Shown: positions 7,369-18,587 of the stretch, piece after piece | How the letters are laid out: every line of letters starts with the position of its first letter | Numbering within the stretch: position 1 is the stretch's first letter | Assembly: GCA_937915145.1 (NCBI GenBank) | Contig: CALDNT010000300.1 | Span: forward strand, 1-64,000 | DNA length: 64,000 nucleotides | Direction of reading: 5' to 3' | Origin: an uncultured Reyranella sp. | GTDB taxonomy: Bacteria; Pseudomonadota; Alphaproteobacteria; Reyranellales; Reyranellaceae | Notes under the pieces: model-generated | Database searches by the model: none | What the model was told of the DNA's origin: nothing | What the model saw: only the letters and a program-made list of their open reading frames with translations | Translations under genes and position numbers: made by a program

Positions 7369-8172
7369 TCAAACGAACCGGCTGGAGATCGATCCGAGAG
7401 GGCCATAGTCGACATGAAACACGTCGCCGGCACGCGCTTCCACCATCGCCGTGAACGAGCCGCCGAGCACGAACTGGCCCGGCTCGAGCGCAATGTCGAA
7501 CGGCGCCAGCTTGTTGGCCAACCACGCAACGCCATTCGCCGGATGGTTGAGCACCGCGGCGGCGACCCCCGATTCCTCGATGACATTGTTGCGGTGGCAC
7601 AGCACCGACACCCACCGCAGATCGACATCCATGGGTTTCACCGGCCGGCCGCCGACGACGAGAGCGGCATTCCCGGCGTTGTCGGCGATACTGTCGAGCA
7701 CGCTGCGCGGCTTGCCGGTTTCCGGATCGATCCGGTGGGTACGTCCATCGACGATCTCGGCGGCGGGAATGACGTAGTCCGTGGCATTCAGCACATCGAA
7801 GATCGTGCAGCCCGGTCCCTTCAGCCGCCGGCCCATGACAAACCCCAGCTCGCATTCCAGACGCGGCTGGATGAACCGGTCGACGGGTATTTCGGCGCCA
7901 TCGGCATAGAACATGTCGGCCATCAGCGCGCCGTAGTCGGGCTCGGTGATATTGGCCTGCCGCTGCATGGCTCGCGAGGTGAGGCCGATCTTGTGGCCCC
8001 TGACTGGATTGCCTGCGGCGACCTTGATCTCGACCCATCGGCGCTGGACCGCATAGGCATCCTCGACCCGGAAACCCTCGTACTGCACGGAAGGCGGCCG
8101 GATCCGGTGACGGCCCTTCTCGGCCGCATCATAGGCGCGGGCGATCGTATCGATCGTCGAGGGATCGAGCAT
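7369..8172 (-). CDS. hpaH: 2-oxo-hept-4-ene-1,7-dioate hydratase (HpaH-like)
   Basis: The 267-aa enzyme of the fumarylacetoacetate-hydrolase fold matches HpaH closely as I remember it: GHKIGLTSRAMQ, EPDYGALMADMFY, FDVLNATDYVIPA, NHPANGVAWLANKLAP and the end HVDYGPLGSISSRFV. HpaH adds water to a 2-oxo-heptenedioate in the homoprotocatechuate meta-cleavage pathway. Metal ligands are the acidic residues in ELGFVMG and the ...EIVDG region. The start at 8172 (MLDPSTID) is preferred to an upstream 43-codon extension. It sits 14 bp after the RidA gene in one operon. A 2-oxopent-4-enoate hydratase is the alternative. Confidence 0.87.
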   Translation of the reverse strand: MLDPSTIDTIARAYDAAEKGRHRIRPPSVQYEGFRVEDAYAVQRRWVEIKVAAGNPVRGHKIGLTSRAMQRQANITEPDYGALMADMFYADGAEIPVDRFIQPRLECELGFVMGRRLKGPGCTIFDVLNATDYVIPAAEIVDGRTHRIDPETGKPRSVLDSIADNAGNAALVVGGRPVKPMDVDLRWVSVLCHRNNVIEESGVAAAVLNHPANGVAWLANKLAPFDIALEPGQFVLGGSFTAMVEARAGDVFHVDYGPLGSISSRFV

Positions 8173-8186
8173 GCCGGGCCCCGCCC

Positions 8187-8573
8187 TCAGGCGATGACGG
8201 CGACGAAGTCGGCCTGCACCTGGGCCCGGCTGCCAGGCGGCAGGGTGAGCGTATGCCGCGCCGGCCGCGACGCGGCATCCGGGAACATCTTCACCCATTC
8301 GCCGTTCAGCGCGGCGCGGCCGGTCGTAGGGTCCTTCACCCAGAAGGTGATCTTGATGATGTCGTCGACCGACGCTCCGGCCGCCTCGACATCGTGACGG
8401 ATGTGGGCGAACACGTTGGCGATCTGCTGCTCCAGCGTGTCCGGCAGGTCCCGCGTGCCGGGATTGGCCCCGCCGATCACGCTCGACATCACGATATTGC
8501 CGATGCGGCTGGCATTGGGAATGGGATTCTCATGACGCGGCAGCTTGCCGTCGACGCTCTTGCGCTTGGCCAT
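8187..8573 (-). CDS. RidA family protein
   Basis: The 128-aa product belongs to the RidA/YjgF/Rid superfamily, which hydrolyses reactive enamines and imines or, in some catabolic operons, acts as 2-aminomuconate deaminase. Recognisable are NVFAHIRHDVEAAGASVDDI, IKITFWVKDP and the C-terminal ASRPARHTLTLPPGSRAQVQADFVAV; the Arg in the ASRPAR segment takes the place of the usual substrate-carboxylate-binding Arg. It lies between a VOC dioxygenase-like gene (8-bp gap) and hpaH (14-bp gap), so a catabolic role is plausible. Whether the pathway handles an amino-aromatic cannot be told. Confidence 0.85.
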   Translation of the reverse strand: MAKRKSVDGKLPRHENPIPNASRIGNIVMSSVIGGANPGTRDLPDTLEQQIANVFAHIRHDVEAAGASVDDIIKITFWVKDPTTGRAALNGEWVKMFPDAASRPARHTLTLPPGSRAQVQADFVAVIA

Positions 8574-8581
8574 GATGCCGC

Positions 8582-9151
8582 TCACTCCGCCGCGCGGCCG
8601 AAGCTCGGGATACCCTGCGTGCGGTCCTCGAGCGCCTCGGCGCCTTCGGTCGGCAGCGGCTTCACCCAGTTGAGTGCGGCGTCGATGTCGCCCTCCCAGA
8701 CCTCCTTCGGCAGATCGTAGACGAATTCGACGCCGTAGCCGTTGGGGTCGTGGATATAGAGGCTGTGGGTCATGCCGTGCTCGACCCGGCGGTCGAACTT
8801 CACGCCCTTGTTCTGCAGGTAGGTGAGATGCGCCAGCCAAGCCTCGCGGCTCGGCATCGAGATGGCAATGTGGTTGACCGCCACCGGCATGCCGAACATC
8901 GACCATTCCTTGGGCGGCGCCGGCAGGTCGCGGTTCTCGACCAGGGCGATGTCATGGTGATGGCTGGTGCCATCCTCGCGCACGCCCGAGTAGAAGCGCA
9001 TCTTGGGCGGGTTGGGACGGTCGGGCCGGGGCTTCAACTCGCCGACCTGCTTGAAGCCCGCGATCTCCGTCCAGAACTTGTGCGATTCCTCGAGGTCGCG
9101 AACATTGAGTACGAGGTGGTTGATGCCGCGTGGCGTGACCGGCTTGTCCAT
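8582..9151 (-). CDS. VOC family protein, extradiol dioxygenase-like
   Basis: The 189-aa protein has two betaalphabetabetabeta modules of the vicinal oxygen chelate fold. The first starts at GINHLVLNVRDLEESHKFW, the second at AVNHIAISMPSREAWLAHL, ending with SLYIHDPNGYGVEFVYDLP. Possible metal ligands are His in INHLVL, His in NHIAI and Glu in YGVEFVY, the 2-His-1-Glu pattern of the family. In this operon, next to HpaB- and HpaH-like genes, a ring-cleaving dioxygenase role is the natural guess, but glyoxalase-type members look alike. The gap to the RidA gene is 8 bp. Confidence 0.78.
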   Translation of the reverse strand: MDKPVTPRGINHLVLNVRDLEESHKFWTEIAGFKQVGELKPRPDRPNPPKMRFYSGVREDGTSHHHDIALVENRDLPAPPKEWSMFGMPVAVNHIAISMPSREAWLAHLTYLQNKGVKFDRRVEHGMTHSLYIHDPNGYGVEFVYDLPKEVWEGDIDAALNWVKPLPTEGAEALEDRTQGIPSFGRAAE

Positions 9152-9225
9152 GACTGATTCTCCCGGAATGGATCGATCCTTGTTGTCGAAAACTCTAGCA
9201 CCAAACGGCCCGGAACGCCCGCCCC

Positions 9226-10701
9226 TCAGGAAGCCGCCGCCGCGGCCCGCCCGGTGGCGGCCTCGTCGAGGTCCTCCAGCAGGAAACGGTCGACCAGCCG
9301 GTTGGCGCGGGTGCGGTCGGCCGCGGTGTGCGCCACCGTGAGGTTGCGGCCGACCGAGCCGAGATAGAAGCGTTCGTACTGCTCGTTGCGGCTGCCCAGC
9401 GCCGTGCCGGCAAAATCCCAGGCCAGGCGGAATAGCCGGCTGCGCTGCTCGGCATCGACGCCGACGCCGAGCAGGTACTTGTCGATCAGGGGCCGCAGTT
9501 TCTTGTCAGCCAGCGCCGCACGGGCCGGCGTGGTCAGCAGGTTGTGCGACCCGACCAGGCGGATGATCTCGTTGACCCGCGGAAACCAGGTCGGCAGCGC
9601 GGCGCGCAGCGCCACCAGCGGCCGCTGATCGCAAGTCCACAGGCCATTGCCGATTTCCCGGGCGGCCTGCTCGGCGGCATAGACCGTGGCGCGGGCGAAT
9701 TCGGCGTACATCGCGATCTCGCCCAGCATCTGCTGGGTCTGCGGCTGGCCGAGGTTGATCGCCTCGGCCATGCGGGTGGCCAGGCCGTAGGCGAATTCCA
9801 GCTTGGTCTGCGCCCGGATCATGGTCTGCTGCATGATGTTGGGCCACCAGCTCGTCTTCATCACAGAATTGTAGGCCGCGAGATTGGCGTCGATGAACAG
9901 CCGCTCGCGCGGCACCTCGACGTCGTCGAAGATCACGAAGGCGTCCTGCTCGTCGAACCGGCTCGACAGCGGATGCTCGAACCGGTTGGTGCCGACCGAC
10001 ACGCTGTCGCGGCAGATGAAGGTGAGGCCGGGCGTGTCCATCGGAATGCAGAAGCTGAGCGCATGGCGGGCGTCGGCATCGGGCATCGGCGCGCCGGGAT
10101 AGACCGCCAGTTCGTCGGCGAAGGGCGCGAGCGTCGCCAGCACGCGGCTGCCGCGGACCACGATGCCGCTCGAAGTCTCCTCGACCTTGTGGAGCTGCAC
10201 CGGATCGAAGCCCACCGGGTACTTGCCCTTGGCCATGTCGACCGTGGAATGCACGATGGTGTGGGTGAGCGAGATGTCGTCGCGCCGCAGCTTCTTCTGG
10301 TAGCGCACCAGGTTCTCGGCGCCCGCCTCGTTGCCGGCGATCGCCCATTCGTCGTGGCGGCCGGCAAAGCCCGCGAAGGTGACGTTCATGTAATCCGGCG
10401 TGCGGCCCATCAGGCCGACCGAATATTCGGCGATGCGCTCCAGCCCGCGATGGCGTTTCTGCAGATCCTCGTGCGACCGCGGGATCATGTGGCTCGCGTT
10501 GATCGGCTCGCCGGTCTCCGGGTCGGGTATCAGACAGACATCGGCGGCCTGGTGCTGCAGGTCGAAGACCTCGGCCATGGCCTGGGCGGCGCCGGCCAGC
10601 GCCGGATGACCGGCGATCGAGCTCACCTTGTCGCCGCCGACCCATAGCGCGCGCCCGTCGCGCAAGCCCTGCAGGAATTGCTTTCCCGTGCGTGCCGCCA
10701 T
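9226..10701 (-). CDS. 4-hydroxyphenylacetate 3-monooxygenase family oxygenase (HpaB-like)
   Basis: The 491-aa protein belongs to the HpaB/PvcC/acyl-CoA-dehydrogenase-like flavin monooxygenase group. Seen are the N-terminal KQFLQGLRDGRALWVGG, the middle PMDTPGLTFICRDSVSVG substrate-flavin region, and the C-terminal IRLVGSHNLLTTPA helix. It should hydroxylate a phenol ortho to the hydroxyl with FADH2 from a separate reductase (HpaC), which is not in the window. The start at 10701 (MAARTGKQ) removes a 29-residue run unlike the family. It is the first gene of the operon and diverges from the LysR gene. Confidence 0.85.
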   Translation of the reverse strand: MAARTGKQFLQGLRDGRALWVGGDKVSSIAGHPALAGAAQAMAEVFDLQHQAADVCLIPDPETGEPINASHMIPRSHEDLQKRHRGLERIAEYSVGLMGRTPDYMNVTFAGFAGRHDEWAIAGNEAGAENLVRYQKKLRRDDISLTHTIVHSTVDMAKGKYPVGFDPVQLHKVEETSSGIVVRGSRVLATLAPFADELAVYPGAPMPDADARHALSFCIPMDTPGLTFICRDSVSVGTNRFEHPLSSRFDEQDAFVIFDDVEVPRERLFIDANLAAYNSVMKTSWWPNIMQQTMIRAQTKLEFAYGLATRMAEAINLGQPQTQQMLGEIAMYAEFARATVYAAEQAAREIGNGLWTCDQRPLVALRAALPTWFPRVNEIIRLVGSHNLLTTPARAALADKKLRPLIDKYLLGVGVDAEQRSRLFRLAWDFAGTALGSRNEQYERFYLGSVGRNLTVAHTAADRTRANRLVDRFLLEDLDEAATGRAAAAAS

Positions 10702-10808
10702 CTGCCGCTTCTCCCGGTGGTCGTTCTTAATCTTGGGCGCCGGATTGGCCAACTTGACCCTAGCCAAGCGTCCAGTATGCCGAAACAATGAAAACAGTCA
10801 TGTCACGC

Positions 10809-10823
10809 ATAACAATTGGTTAT
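10809..10823. promoter_or_regulatory. LysR-type operator dyad (T-N11-A)
   Basis: ATAAC and GTTAT form a perfect 5-bp inverted repeat around a 5-nt centre, giving the T-N11-A pattern (T at 10810, A at 10822) that LysR-type regulators bind. It lies between the divergent hpaB-like operon and the LysR gene, so it may control both. Its position argues that the LysR start is the GTG at 10830 or later rather than the ATG at 10788 or 10800. Confidence 0.6.
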
Positions 10824-10829
10824 AGAAGG

Positions 10830-11765
10830 GTGGCCGGCGAACGCGACCTGGTGGGTCGGTTGCACAAGGTCAATCTCGACCTGCTGCCGGTGCTGCATGA
10901 ACTGCTGCACAGCCGCAGCGTGACGCGAACCGCGCAGTCCCTGGGCATCACCCAGCCGGCGGTCAGCCGGGCGCTGCGGCAGTTGCGCGGCGCCTTCGAC
11001 GACCAGCTGCTGATCTCGCCCGGCCGCAACACCCGACTCACCGAACGCGCGGAAGCCCTGGTCGAGCCGCTCGGCCGGGCGCTGAGCGAGCTCGACCTGC
11101 TGCTGAAGCCGGCCGGTCCGTTCGATCCATCGACCGAGGCGGTGCATCTGGTGATCAACACCGCCGATTACGTCACCCAGCTGCTGGCGCCGGTCCTGAC
11201 CGAAATCTGCGCCCGCGAGGCACCGCACGTGGTGCTGGAATTCACCTGGGCCGGCACCCGCACCGCCGAGGACCTGGCGCGCGTCGACTTCATGATCGGC
11301 CCCCGCGCCTTCGGCGAGACGCTGGGCAAGAGGGTCGGCCGCCTGCCGCTGTGGCGCGACGAGATGGTATGCATCGCCGCCGCCGCGAACTTGGCCGTCC
11401 CGGCACGCCTGACGCCGGCGCAGTTCCAGGCCCTGCGCTACGTCGCCTTCCAGCGCGGTCCGCACACACCGCAGGAGGTCCGCGTCCTGTTGCAGCCGAC
11501 GTCGCCGCTCGAGGTGGCGCCGGTCTGCACGACTTCGAGCTTCCTGGTGCTGGGGGCGATCGTCGGCCGGTCGGACTGCGTCGCGCTGGTGCCGCGCAAG
11601 GTGGCGCACGAACTGGCACGCGCCGAGAAACTGCGAATCGTCGAGATCGCCTACCCGCGCAAGGCATTGCCGATCGACGCCTACTGGAGCCTGGCGACCA
11701 CCGGCCGGCGCGGCCGCGCCTGGTTCCGCGACCTGCTGGTCTGCGCCGCCGCGCGGCTGGGATAG
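10830..11765 (+). CDS. LysR family transcriptional regulator
   Basis: The product is about 311 aa. The winged helix-turn-helix at the N-terminus reads VNLDLLPVLHELLHSRSVTR, then TAQSLGITQPAVSRALRQLR, the classic LysR motif. The remainder is the two-lobed effector domain. No start has a strong ribosome binding site; ATGs at 10788 and 10800, GTGs at 10830 and 10851 and a TTG at 10860 are possible. I chose 10830 because the operator-like dyad at 10809-10823 should lie outside the gene. It diverges from the aromatic-degradation operon, so it probably regulates that operon. Confidence 0.87.
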   Translation: MAGERDLVGRLHKVNLDLLPVLHELLHSRSVTRTAQSLGITQPAVSRALRQLRGAFDDQLLISPGRNTRLTERAEALVEPLGRALSELDLLLKPAGPFDPSTEAVHLVINTADYVTQLLAPVLTEICAREAPHVVLEFTWAGTRTAEDLARVDFMIGPRAFGETLGKRVGRLPLWRDEMVCIAAAANLAVPARLTPAQFQALRYVAFQRGPHTPQEVRVLLQPTSPLEVAPVCTTSSFLVLGAIVGRSDCVALVPRKVAHELARAEKLRIVEIAYPRKALPIDAYWSLATTGRRGRAWFRDLLVCAAARLG

Positions 11766-11770
11766 CACGG

Positions 11771-12037
11771 CTACTTCGTCGGATCCGTCAGATCCTCGAA
11801 CTCCCTGAGGTGGGACGGTGCCCACTTGTGGTCGCGTGCGCGCACGATCCAGCGGCTGAGGAACGGCCAGCGCCGACGGCCGGCCTTCACCCAGACGCGG
11901 CCGGTTTCGAATTCGGTGGCGAAAAGGTAGAGGCCGAGCACGAAGAAAATCCAGCCCTGCAGGATCGGCAGCAGGCCGCCGATCACCGACATGACGAAGC
12001 AGCCCGCGACCGCCAGCGCCATCAGCGGCTTGCGCAC
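11771..12037 (-). CDS. PGPGW-type small membrane protein
   Basis: The 88-aa protein has two hydrophobic stretches near the N-terminus: LMALAVAGCFVMSVIGG and LPILQGWIFFVLGLYLF. The second resembles the PGPGW motif of putative transmembrane proteins, though the Pro-Gly-Pro is degenerate. A basic segment (KAGRRRWPFLSRW) follows, then a hydrophilic tail. I set the start at the GTG 12037; ATG 12022 is also possible. It begins 8 bp after the lpd stop, so it is probably the last gene of the TCA operon transcript. The function is unknown. Confidence 0.6.
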   Translation of the reverse strand: MRKPLMALAVAGCFVMSVIGGLLPILQGWIFFVLGLYLFATEFETGRVWVKAGRRRWPFLSRWIVRARDHKWAPSHLREFEDLTDPTK

Positions 12038-12044
12038 CGTGGGC

Positions 12045-13472
12045 CTACAGGTGAATGGGCTTTTCCCACGCCGCCAGCGCCGCTTCCTTGAGCGCTTCGT
12101 TGACCGTGGGATGAGCATGGCAGACGCGGCCGATATCCTCGGCCGAGGCCGAGAATTCCATCGCAACCGCGGCCTCGCCGATCATCGTGCCGGCTTCGGC
12201 GCCGAAGATGTGGACACCCAGAACGCGGTCGGTGGTCTTGTCGGCCAGCACCTTCACGAAACCCTCCGTCGCGGCGTTCGCGCGGCTGCGCGGGTCGGCG
12301 GTGAACGGGTACTTGCCGACCTTGTAGACAACGCCCGCGGCCTTGAGTTGTTCCTCGGTCTTGCCGACCCAGGCGACCTCCGGCTGGGTATAGATCACCG
12401 ACGGCACCAGATCCCAGTTCACATGGCCTTTCTGGCCCGCGATGGTCTCGACGCAGGCGATGCCGTCCTCGCTCGCCTTGTGCGCCAGCATCGGGCCGTC
12501 GATCACGTCGCCGATGGCATAGATGCCCGGCACCGAGGTCTGGAAGTGGGCGTCGACGGCGATGCGGCCGCGCTCCGTCAGTTTGACACCGGCTTTGTCG
12601 AGCCCGAGGCCGGCGACGTAGGGCCGGCGGCCGATCGCCACCAGAACGACATCGGCTTCGAGCGTCTCGGCGGCACCACCCTTCGACGGCTCGACGGTGA
12701 GGGTGACGCCGGCCCCGGTTGCCTCGGCTTTGGTGACCTTCGAGCCCAGCTTGAACTTCAGCCCCTGCTTGGCCAGCGCCCGCTGGAGAAACTTGGTGAT
12801 TTCGTCATCGACGCCCGGCGTGATGCGATCGAGGAATTCGACCACCGTCACGTCGCTGCCGAGCCGGCGCCACACCGAGCCGAGCTCGAGGCCGATGATG
12901 CCGGCGCCGACCACGACCAGGCGCTTGGGCACTTCGGCGAGATCGAGCGCGCCGGTCGAGGACACGATCTTCTTCTCGTCGATGGCAACGCCGGGCAGAG
13001 GCATCACTTCCGAGCCCGCGGCGATCAGGATGTTCCTGGCTGCCACCGTGTCCTTCACCGCGCCGTCGGGACCGAGGACGGCGACCTTGCCGGCGGTTTC
13101 GATGCGGCCAGCCTCGATCCGACCATGGCCCTGCAGCCAGGTGATCTTGTTCTTCTTGAACAGGAACTCGATGCCCTTGGTGGTGGCGCCCACCACCTCG
13201 CCCTTGCGCTTCATCATCTGCGCGAAGTCGAGCGTGGGCGCTGCGACCACGATGCCGTGCTGGGCGAGACCGTGTCCGGCCTCCTCGAACAGGTGCGACG
13301 ACTGCAGCAGCGCCTTGGAGGGGATGCAACCGACATTGAGGCAGGTGCCACCCAACGTGGCGTTCTTCTCGACGACCGCCACCTTCATGCCGAGCTGGGC
13401 GGCGCGGATCGCCGCCACATATCCGCCGGGGCCGGCGCCGATCACCACGAGGTCGAAGGTTTCGTTGGCCAT
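12045..13472 (-). CDS. lpdA: Dihydrolipoyl dehydrogenase (E3)
   Basis: The 475-aa flavoprotein reoxidises dihydrolipoyl groups of the 2-oxoglutarate dehydrogenase complex, passing electrons to NAD+. The N-terminal FAD site is VIGAGPGGYVAAIRAAQLG. The redox-active disulfide is in GGTCLNVGCIPSKALL. The NAD site is VVVGAGIIGLELG, and the second FAD motif is YAIGDVIDGPMLAHKASEDG. The interface His-Glu pair is in CHAHPTVNEALKEA. The gene starts 10 bp after sucB, in the order E1, E2, E3. It is the only lpd in the window and could also serve the glycine cleavage system. Confidence 0.96.
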   Translation of the reverse strand: MANETFDLVVIGAGPGGYVAAIRAAQLGMKVAVVEKNATLGGTCLNVGCIPSKALLQSSHLFEEAGHGLAQHGIVVAAPTLDFAQMMKRKGEVVGATTKGIEFLFKKNKITWLQGHGRIEAGRIETAGKVAVLGPDGAVKDTVAARNILIAAGSEVMPLPGVAIDEKKIVSSTGALDLAEVPKRLVVVGAGIIGLELGSVWRRLGSDVTVVEFLDRITPGVDDEITKFLQRALAKQGLKFKLGSKVTKAEATGAGVTLTVEPSKGGAAETLEADVVLVAIGRRPYVAGLGLDKAGVKLTERGRIAVDAHFQTSVPGIYAIGDVIDGPMLAHKASEDGIACVETIAGQKGHVNWDLVPSVIYTQPEVAWVGKTEEQLKAAGVVYKVGKYPFTADPRSRANAATEGFVKVLADKTTDRVLGVHIFGAEAGTMIGEAAVAMEFSASAEDIGRVCHAHPTVNEALKEAALAAWEKPIHL

Positions 13473-13482
13473 GATGCCGTCC

Positions 13483-14730
<1,248 letters not shown>

Positions 14731-14756
14731 GACTAAAACCCCTCCTTTGCCCGCAC

Positions 14757-17654
14757 CTAGGCGATCGTGAGCGCGCGATCGACCAGATCGGCCTGTTCCT
14801 TGAGATGCGTGCGTGCCGAGCCGGTCGCGGGCGACGCGGCCTCAGGCCGGCCGATATAGACCGGGCGCGTGGACTTCACGTCGGCACCCGACAGCGCGCG
14901 CTCGATGCGGCGATCGACGAAATGCCAGGCGCCCATGTTCTCGGGCTCCTCCTGGCACCACACCACTTCGGCATTGGGATACTGCGCGAGACGCAGCCCA
15001 AGCCGGCTGAACGGGAACGGATAGAGCTGCTCTATGCGCAGGATGGCGATGTCGTCGATCTTGCGCTTGCGGCGCTCGGCCACGAGATCGAAATAGACCT
15101 TGCCCGAGCACAGCACGACGCGGCGGACCTTTGCCGGCTCGGCAAGTCGGTCGGTCTCGGCCAGGATGCGCCGGAACGACGAGCCCGGCCCGAAGTCGGC
15201 CAGCGCCGACACGCACTCCTTGTGGCGCAGCAGCGACTTCGGCGTCATGACGATCAGCGGCTTGCGGAACGGACGACGCATCTGACGGCGCAGGGCGTGG
15301 AAGTAGTTGGCTGGCGTGGTGGGATTGATCACCTGCCAGTTGTCCTCGGCCGAGAGCTGCAGATAGCGCTCGAGCCGGGCCGAGCTGTGCTCCGGCCCCT
15401 GGCCCTCGTAGCCGTGCGGCAGCAGCAGCACCAGGCCGTCCATACGCAGCCACTTGCTCTCGCCCGAGCAGATGAACTGGTCGATGATGACCTGCGCGCC
15501 GTTGGCGAAATCGCCGAACTGGGCCTCCCACAGCACCAGGGCATTGGGCTCGGCCGACGAGTAGCCGTACTCGAAGCCCAGCACGCCGGCCTCGTTCAAC
15601 GGGCTGTCGATGATCTCGATGCGGGCCTGGTCCGGCGCGACGTTGTTGAGCGGGACGTACTTCTCCTCGGTGGTCTGGTCGACCAGTACCGAGTGGCGCT
15701 GCGAAAAGGTGCCGCGACCGGAATCCTGGCCGCTCAACCGCACCGGCGTGCCCTCGGCCAGCAGGGTGCCCCAGGCGAGCGCTTCGCCGGTCGCCCAGTC
15801 GATGCCTTGGCCGCTGTCGATGGTCTTGCGTTTCTCGTGGAGCTGGCGCGTGATCTTGCGGTTGAGGTCGAAATTCTTCGGCGTATCGGAGAGCGCGCGG
15901 CCGACCGCCACAAGCTCGTCGAGCCCGACGGCGGTCACGCCCTTGCGATCTTCCTCGCCGGGCGCGACGGTGAAACCCGTCCACTTGCCTTCGAGCCAGT
16001 CTGCCTTGTTGGGCTTGTAGTTGGCCGACGCCTCCAGGGCCTTGTCGAGTTTTTCGCGCAGCGCACCGTCCATCGCCGCCACGTCGGCGGCGTCCACCAC
16101 GCCTTCGGCCTCGAGGCGGCCGGCATAGACCTCCTTCACCGTCTGGTGGCCGCCGATCTGCTTGTACATCAGGGGCTGGGTGAACATCGGCTCGTCGGCC
16201 TCGTTGTGGCCATGCCGGCGATAGCAAAACATGTCGATGACGATGTCGCGCTTGAAATGCTGGCGGAATTCGGTGGCGATACGCGCGCAGTGGACGACCG
16301 ATTCGGGATCGTCGCCATTCACATGCAGGATCGGCGCCTGCACGATCTTGGCGACCTCGGTGCAATACGGTCCGGAGCGCGAATAGGTCGGCAGCGTCGT
16401 GAAGCCGATCTGGTTGTTGACCACGAAGTGGATGGTGCCGCCGATGCGGTAGCCGCCGAGGTCGCTGAGGTCTAGGCTTTCGGCCACTAGGCCCTGACCG
16501 GCGAACGCGGCATCGCCATGCATCAGGATCGCCATCACCTGGCTACGGTCCTTGTCGGCGCGCTGATCCTGCTTGGCCCGCGCCTTGCCCAGCACCACCG
16601 GGTTCACCGCCTCGAGATGCGAGGGATTGGGCACCAGAGAAAGATGGATGACATTGCCGTCGAACTCGCGATCGGCCGACGCACCCAAATGGTATTTCAC
16701 GTCACCCGAGCCACGCATTTCCTCGGGCTGCGAGGAGCGACCCTGGAATTCGGAGAACAGCGCGGTGTAGCTCTTGTGCAAGACGTGCACGAGGGTGTTG
16801 AGACGCCCGCGGTGCGGCATGCCGATCACGACGTCGCGCACGCCGAGCTGGCCGCCGCGCTTGAGGATCTGCTCGATGCCGGGGATCAGCGATTCGCCGC
16901 CGTCGAGTCCAAAGCGCTTGGTGCCGACAAATTTTACGCCAAGGTAGCGCTCCATCCCCTCGGCCTCGACCACCCGCTGCAGGATCGCCCTGCGGCCTTC
17001 GACCGTGAATTCGGTATGGTTCTCGATATGCTCGATGCGCTCCTGGATCCACGCCTTCTGGTCGGGATCACTGATATGCATGAACTCGACCCCGATGCGC
17101 CCGCAATAGGTCTTGCGCAGTCGGGCCATGATCTGGCGCAGCGTTGCGGCCTCGCCCAGCGCCAACGCGCCGAAGAGCAGGATCGGGCGATCCCAGTCGC
17201 TCTCGCCGAAGCCGTAGGTCGCCGGATCGAGTTCGCGGTGCGGCGCCTGCCGGACCAGCCCGAGCGGATCGAGGTCGGCCTCGAGATGACCGCGGATGCG
17301 GTAGGCGCGGATCAGCATCAGCGCGCGCGCCGTGTCCTGGGCGGAGGCGCGGATTTCACCCTCGCTCTTGCCGGCCAACGGCATGGCGGCGGCGCCATTG
17401 GCACCCTTCACGTTTCTGTTTGCGGCCGGCCGCGGCGCCTCCGCATCGGCGGCACCGATCACACGCACGCCATTGGGCGCCCAGCTCGCGCCCCGGGTTT
17501 CCGCCAGCACGTCGGCCTTGTTCTCGGCCAGCGCTTCGAAGAAGGTCCGCCAATCCCGGTCCACGGAATCCGGATCGCCCTGAAAGCGCACGTAAAGCTC
17601 TTCGATGAATGGCGCGTTGGCGCCGAACAGGAACGATGTCTGTTCCGCTCTCAT
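14757..17654 (-). CDS. sucA: 2-oxoglutarate dehydrogenase E1 component
   Basis: The 965-aa thiamine-diphosphate enzyme decarboxylates 2-oxoglutarate and transfers the succinyl group to the E2 lipoyl arm. The N-terminal [21 protein letters not shown] motif recruits the E1 into the complex. [20 protein letters not shown] and the thiamine-binding [19 protein letters not shown] region are seen, and the C-terminal part contains [20 protein letters not shown]. The length is typical. It follows sucD by 57 bp on the same strand; no terminator is visible in the gap. Confidence 0.96.
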   Translation of the reverse strand: MRAEQTSFLFGANAPFIEELYVRFQGDPDSVDRDWRTFFEALAENKADVLAETRGASWAPNGVRVIGAADAEAPRPAANRNVKGANGAAAMPLAGKSEGEIRASAQDTARALMLIRAYRIRGHLEADLDPLGLVRQAPHRELDPATYGFGESDWDRPILLFGALALGEAATLRQIMARLRKTYCGRIGVEFMHISDPDQKAWIQERIEHIENHTEFTVEGRRAILQRVVEAEGMERYLGVKFVGTKRFGLDGGESLIPGIEQILKRGGQLGVRDVVIGMPHRGRLNTLVHVLHKSYTALFSEFQGRSSQPEEMRGSGDVKYHLGASADREFDGNVIHLSLVPNPSHLEAVNPVVLGKARAKQDQRADKDRSQVMAILMHGDAAFAGQGLVAESLDLSDLGGYRIGGTIHFVVNNQIGFTTLPTYSRSGPYCTEVAKIVQAPILHVNGDDPESVVHCARIATEFRQHFKRDIVIDMFCYRRHGHNEADEPMFTQPLMYKQIGGHQTVKEVYAGRLEAEGVVDAADVAAMDGALREKLDKALEASANYKPNKADWLEGKWTGFTVAPGEEDRKGVTAVGLDELVAVGRALSDTPKNFDLNRKITRQLHEKRKTIDSGQGIDWATGEALAWGTLLAEGTPVRLSGQDSGRGTFSQRHSVLVDQTTEEKYVPLNNVAPDQARIEIIDSPLNEAGVLGFEYGYSSAEPNALVLWEAQFGDFANGAQVIIDQFICSGESKWLRMDGLVLLLPHGYEGQGPEHSSARLERYLQLSAEDNWQVINPTTPANYFHALRRQMRRPFRKPLIVMTPKSLLRHKECVSALADFGPGSSFRRILAETDRLAEPAKVRRVVLCSGKVYFDLVAERRKRKIDDIAILRIEQLYPFPFSRLGLRLAQYPNAEVVWCQEEPENMGAWHFVDRRIERALSGADVKSTRPVYIGRPEAASPATGSARTHLKEQADLVDRALTIA

Positions 17655-17711
17655 GACTCTATCCTCCTTGAGCGGACCTCCCGGCAGTCGCTCGGCGGAG
17701 CGTGCGGCCGA

Positions 17712-18587
17712 TCAGCCCTTCATCGCCTTCAACATTTCATCGCCCAAGGCGGCCGGCGAATCCGCCACCTTGATGCCGACCGAACGCATGAAGTCGACCT
17801 TGAATTCAGCGGTATCCTGGCCACCGGAAATCACCGCGCCGGCATGGCCCATGCGCCGGCCCGGCGGGGCGGTGCGGCCGGCAATGAAGCCGACGACCGG
17901 CTTCTTGGTCTTCGAGGCCTTGATGAATTCCGCACCCTTGACCTCGGCGTCGCCGCCGATCTCGCCGATCATGACGATGCCCTGGGTCTCGGGGTCGGCA
18001 AGAAACATCTCCAGGCACTCGACGAAGTTGGTGCCGTTCACCGGATCGCCACCGATCCCGATGCAGGTGGTCTGGCCGAGGCCCACCGCCGTGGTCTGCG
18101 CCACCGCCTCGTAGGTGAGCGTTCCTGATCGCGAGATGATACCGATCTTGCCCCGCTTGTGGATGTGGCCCGGCATGATGCCAATCTTGCATTCGCCGGG
18201 CGTGATGACGCCGGGGCAGTTGGGGCCGATCAGGCGCGATTTCGAGCCCGTGAGCGCGCGTTTGACCTTCACTATGTCGAGCACTGGAATACCCTCGGTG
18301 ATGCAAACCACCAACGGGATCTCAGCGTCGACCGCTTCCAGGATCGAGTCGGCGGCGTAAGGCGCCGGCACGTAGATCACCGTCGCATTGGCACCCGTCT
18401 GCGCCACCGCCTCGGCCACGGTGTTGAACACCGGCAGGTCGAGATGCTGCGTACCGCCCTTACCCGGCGTCACCCCGCCCACCATACGGGTGCCGTAGGC
18501 GATCGCCTGCTCGGAATGAAAGGTGCCCTGCGAGCCGGTGAAGCCCTGGCAGATGACCTTGGTGTTCTTGTCGACCAGCACGGCCAT
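17712..18587 (-). CDS. sucD: Succinate-CoA ligase (ADP-forming) alpha subunit
   Basis: The 291-aa subunit has the CoA-binding Rossmann start [21 protein letters not shown]. It also has [18 protein letters not shown] and the phosphohistidine in [10 protein letters not shown] (His-Ala-Gly). It converts succinyl-CoA to succinate with ATP/GTP formation, working with sucC. The start at 18587 shares one base with the sucC stop codon (TGATG), so translation is coupled. An apparent longer reading frame to 18977 only reads through sucC and is not real. Confidence 0.97.
   Translation of the reverse strand: MAVLVDKNTKVICQGFTGSQGTFHSEQAIAYGTRMVGGVTPGKGGTQHLDLPVFNTVAEAVAQTGANATVIYVPAPYAADSILEAVDAEIPLVVCITEGIPVLDIVKVKRALTGSKSRLIGPNCPGVITPGECKIGIMPGHIHKRGKIGIISRSGTLTYEAVAQTTAVGLGQTTCIGIGGDPVNGTNFVECLEMFLADPETQGIVMIGEIGGDAEVKGAEFIKASKTKKPVVGFIAGRTAPPGRRMGHAGAVISGGQDTAEFKVDFMRSVGIKVADSPAALGDEMLKAMKG

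Noticed and set aside
11360-11560. Possible second start or fused domain in the LysR gene
   Set aside because: The effector domain is continuous in one frame and of normal length.
14805-16475. Long plus-strand reading frame (about 556 codons) opposite sucA
   Set aside because: It lies fully inside a certain gene on the other strand, has no family resemblance, and long antisense frames are common in GC-rich DNA where the third codon position is biased.
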